Source of the DNA: CBCPMX01 sp965120355
GTDB taxonomy: Bacteria; Bacillota; Clostridia; Oscillospirales; Oscillospiraceae
Length of the DNA: 6,362 nt
Direction of reading: 5' to 3'
Assembly (NCBI GenBank): GCA_965120355.1
Contig: CBCPMX010000011.1
Coordinates: forward strand, 1-6,362
The position numbers were made by a program, and so were the translations under genes. The notes beneath the pieces are model-generated. The model ran no database searches. It was not told the origin of the DNA and saw only the letters and a list, made by a program, of their open reading frames with translations. This document shows positions 5,907 to 6,362 of this stretch, piece by piece. How positions within the stretch are numbered: the stretch's first letter is position 1; the number at the start of each line of letters is the position of its first letter.

Positions 5907-5918
5907 GGAAGATCTTGA
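5903..5918. promoter_or_regulatory. Inverted repeat overlapping the -35, candidate MarR operator
   Basis: TCAAG (5903-5907) and CTTGA (5914-5918) form an exact inverted repeat with a six-base spacer, 16 bp in all, directly over the -35 box. MarR sites are typically 16-20 bp imperfect palindromes at promoters, so the position is right for autorepression. Just upstream, AATTGTT occurs twice (5918-5924 and 5929-5935), 11 bases or one helical turn apart. These are inferences from symmetry and position only. Confidence 0.4.
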
Positions 5919-5935
5919 ATTGTTCATAAATTGTT

Positions 5936-6110
5936 TGGATCCTGGGCATATTTCCGGCATGAAATGCAGCAGGCGCAATATACAGCGGCGAAGAGGGGAT
6001 TTCCCGCCCGGTTTCCCGCTGCAGCAAAGGGCCTGCACGGCCAAAAAGAAGCGCCGGCCTGGGAGACTGCGTCAGCTCCGCCCCGGATACGGTGAATCGT
6101 GGGCGGAAGC
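5936..6110. other. Intergenic region between the marR promoter and the tRNA terminator, nothing recognised
   Basis: This GC-rich stretch has no ORF with a ribosome site and coding character. The open frames that cross it run through tRNA genes and regulatory DNA. There are short complementary segments (for example GGCC repeats around 6030-6060 with a T5 run on the minus strand), but no complete promoter-to-terminator unit that I can support. Confidence 0.5.
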
Positions 6111-6114
6111 GAAG

Positions 6115-6174
6115 AAAAGCCTGTCTGTGAAGCAGATCCCGCTTTGGCAGGACCGAATTCACAAACAGGCTTTT
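6115..6174 (-). terminator. Branched terminator of the tRNA unit
   Basis: The arms 6115-6131 and 6158-6174 are complementary over 17 bp with a single non-Watson-Crick position (6125/6164). That position is a G-U pair only in minus-strand RNA, which fits termination of the minus-strand tRNA transcript. The outer arm on that strand ends in GGCTTTTCTTC. An inner hairpin pairs 6137-6142 with 6147-6152 (loop of four). It begins six bases after the CCA of tRNA-Cys. Confidence 0.85.
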
Positions 6175-6180
6175 CTGAGT

Positions 6181-6255
6181 TGGAGGTACCGCCCGGATTT
6201 GAACCGGGGAATGAAGGTTTTGCAGACCTTTGCCTTACCACTTGGCCACGGTACC
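6181..6255 (-). tRNA. tRNA-Cys (anticodon GCA)
   Basis: A full cloverleaf is present on the minus strand. The acceptor stem GGTACCG pairs with CGGTACC, the D arm is GCC/GGC, and the anticodon stem AAGGT/ACCTT encloses CTGCAAA, so the anticodon is GCA. The T arm is CCCGG-TTCAAAT-CCGGG. The discriminator base is T (U), the known identity element for cysteine tRNA, and CCA is encoded at 6181-6183. It is transcribed after tRNA-Gly from a promoter outside the window. Confidence 0.97.
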
Positions 6256-6260
6256 GGATG

Positions 6261-6277
6261 AACGGTGAAGCACCGTT
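6261..6277 (-). other. Small hairpin in the tRNA spacer
   Basis: AACGGTG and CACCGTT form a perfect 7-bp stem with a 3-nt loop in the 30-nt spacer between tRNA-Gly and tRNA-Cys. There is no T run suitable for termination, so it may be a processing signal or spacer structure in the precursor. Confidence 0.5.
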
Positions 6278-6285
6278 ATTTGTGT

Positions 6286-6361
6286 TGGAGCGGGTGACGA
6301 GGCTCGAACTCGCTACCTCCACCTTGGCAAGGTGGCGCTCTACCGGATGAGCTACACCCGC
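6286..6361 (-). tRNA. tRNA-Gly (anticodon GCC)
   Basis: A full cloverleaf is present on the minus strand. The acceptor stem GCGGGTG pairs with CACCCGC, the D stem is GCTC/GAGC, and the anticodon stem CCACC/GGTGG encloses TTGCCAA, so the anticodon is GCC. The T arm GCGAG/CTCGT contains TTCGAGC, with one G-U pair. The discriminator is T and CCA is encoded at 6286-6288. The 5' end lies one base inside the window edge, so its promoter and any upstream tRNA genes are not visible. Confidence 0.97.
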
Positions 6362-6362
6362 A

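Noticed and set aside
5827..6350. Several ORFs at the right end that cross the tRNA genes
   Set aside because: They translate tRNA and terminator sequence; such products are common false gene calls.

Overview
The window looks like chromosomal DNA of a low-to-moderate-GC Bacillota, most likely a gut Clostridia or Oscillospiraceae-type anaerobe. The evidence is consensus sigma-A promoters with extended -10 boxes, strong AGGAGG ribosome sites, rho-independent terminators, tRNA genes with encoded CCA, and the protein families present. The genus cannot be fixed from this sequence alone.

Layout, left to right. Positions 1-285 hold an independent transcription unit without a convincing ORF. It has a near-perfect promoter with an A/T-rich upstream element, about 190 nt of structured RNA, and a textbook GNRA-loop terminator. 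I read it as an unassigned small RNA and consider it the most interesting element here. A plus-strand gene for a SnoaL/NTF2-like protein follows (430-1158). It converges on a minus-strand DtxR/MntR-type metalloregulator (1257-1640), and a 38-bp perfect palindrome plus a second hairpin lie between them. Next, all on the minus strand, come a Nudix hydrolase (1729-2220) with its own promoter, a 982-residue fused ABC ATPase/FtsX-type permease (2396-5344), and a MarR-family regulator (5357-5824). The right end carries a minus-strand tRNA unit, tRNA-Gly(GCC) then tRNA-Cys(GCA), closed by a branched terminator.

How the genes work together. MarR and the ABC protein form a two-gene operon (12-nt gap) with a good promoter upstream of marR. 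This is the usual arrangement of a drug- or peptide-responsive exporter repressed by its own MarR protein. The Nudix and metalloregulator genes are probably separate units: each has an extended -10 promoter, and the promoters share a TATGATA core that also occurs at the small RNA promoter. The SnoaL-like gene is apparently monocistronic. No transposase, integrase, CRISPR array or phage gene is visible. The protein-coding part is fairly ordinary. The noteworthy points are the small RNA with three CUCC segments complementary to Shine-Dalgarno sequences, the mixed MntR/DtxR metal-ligand set of the regulator, and the very large acidic extracytoplasmic domain of the ABC protein.
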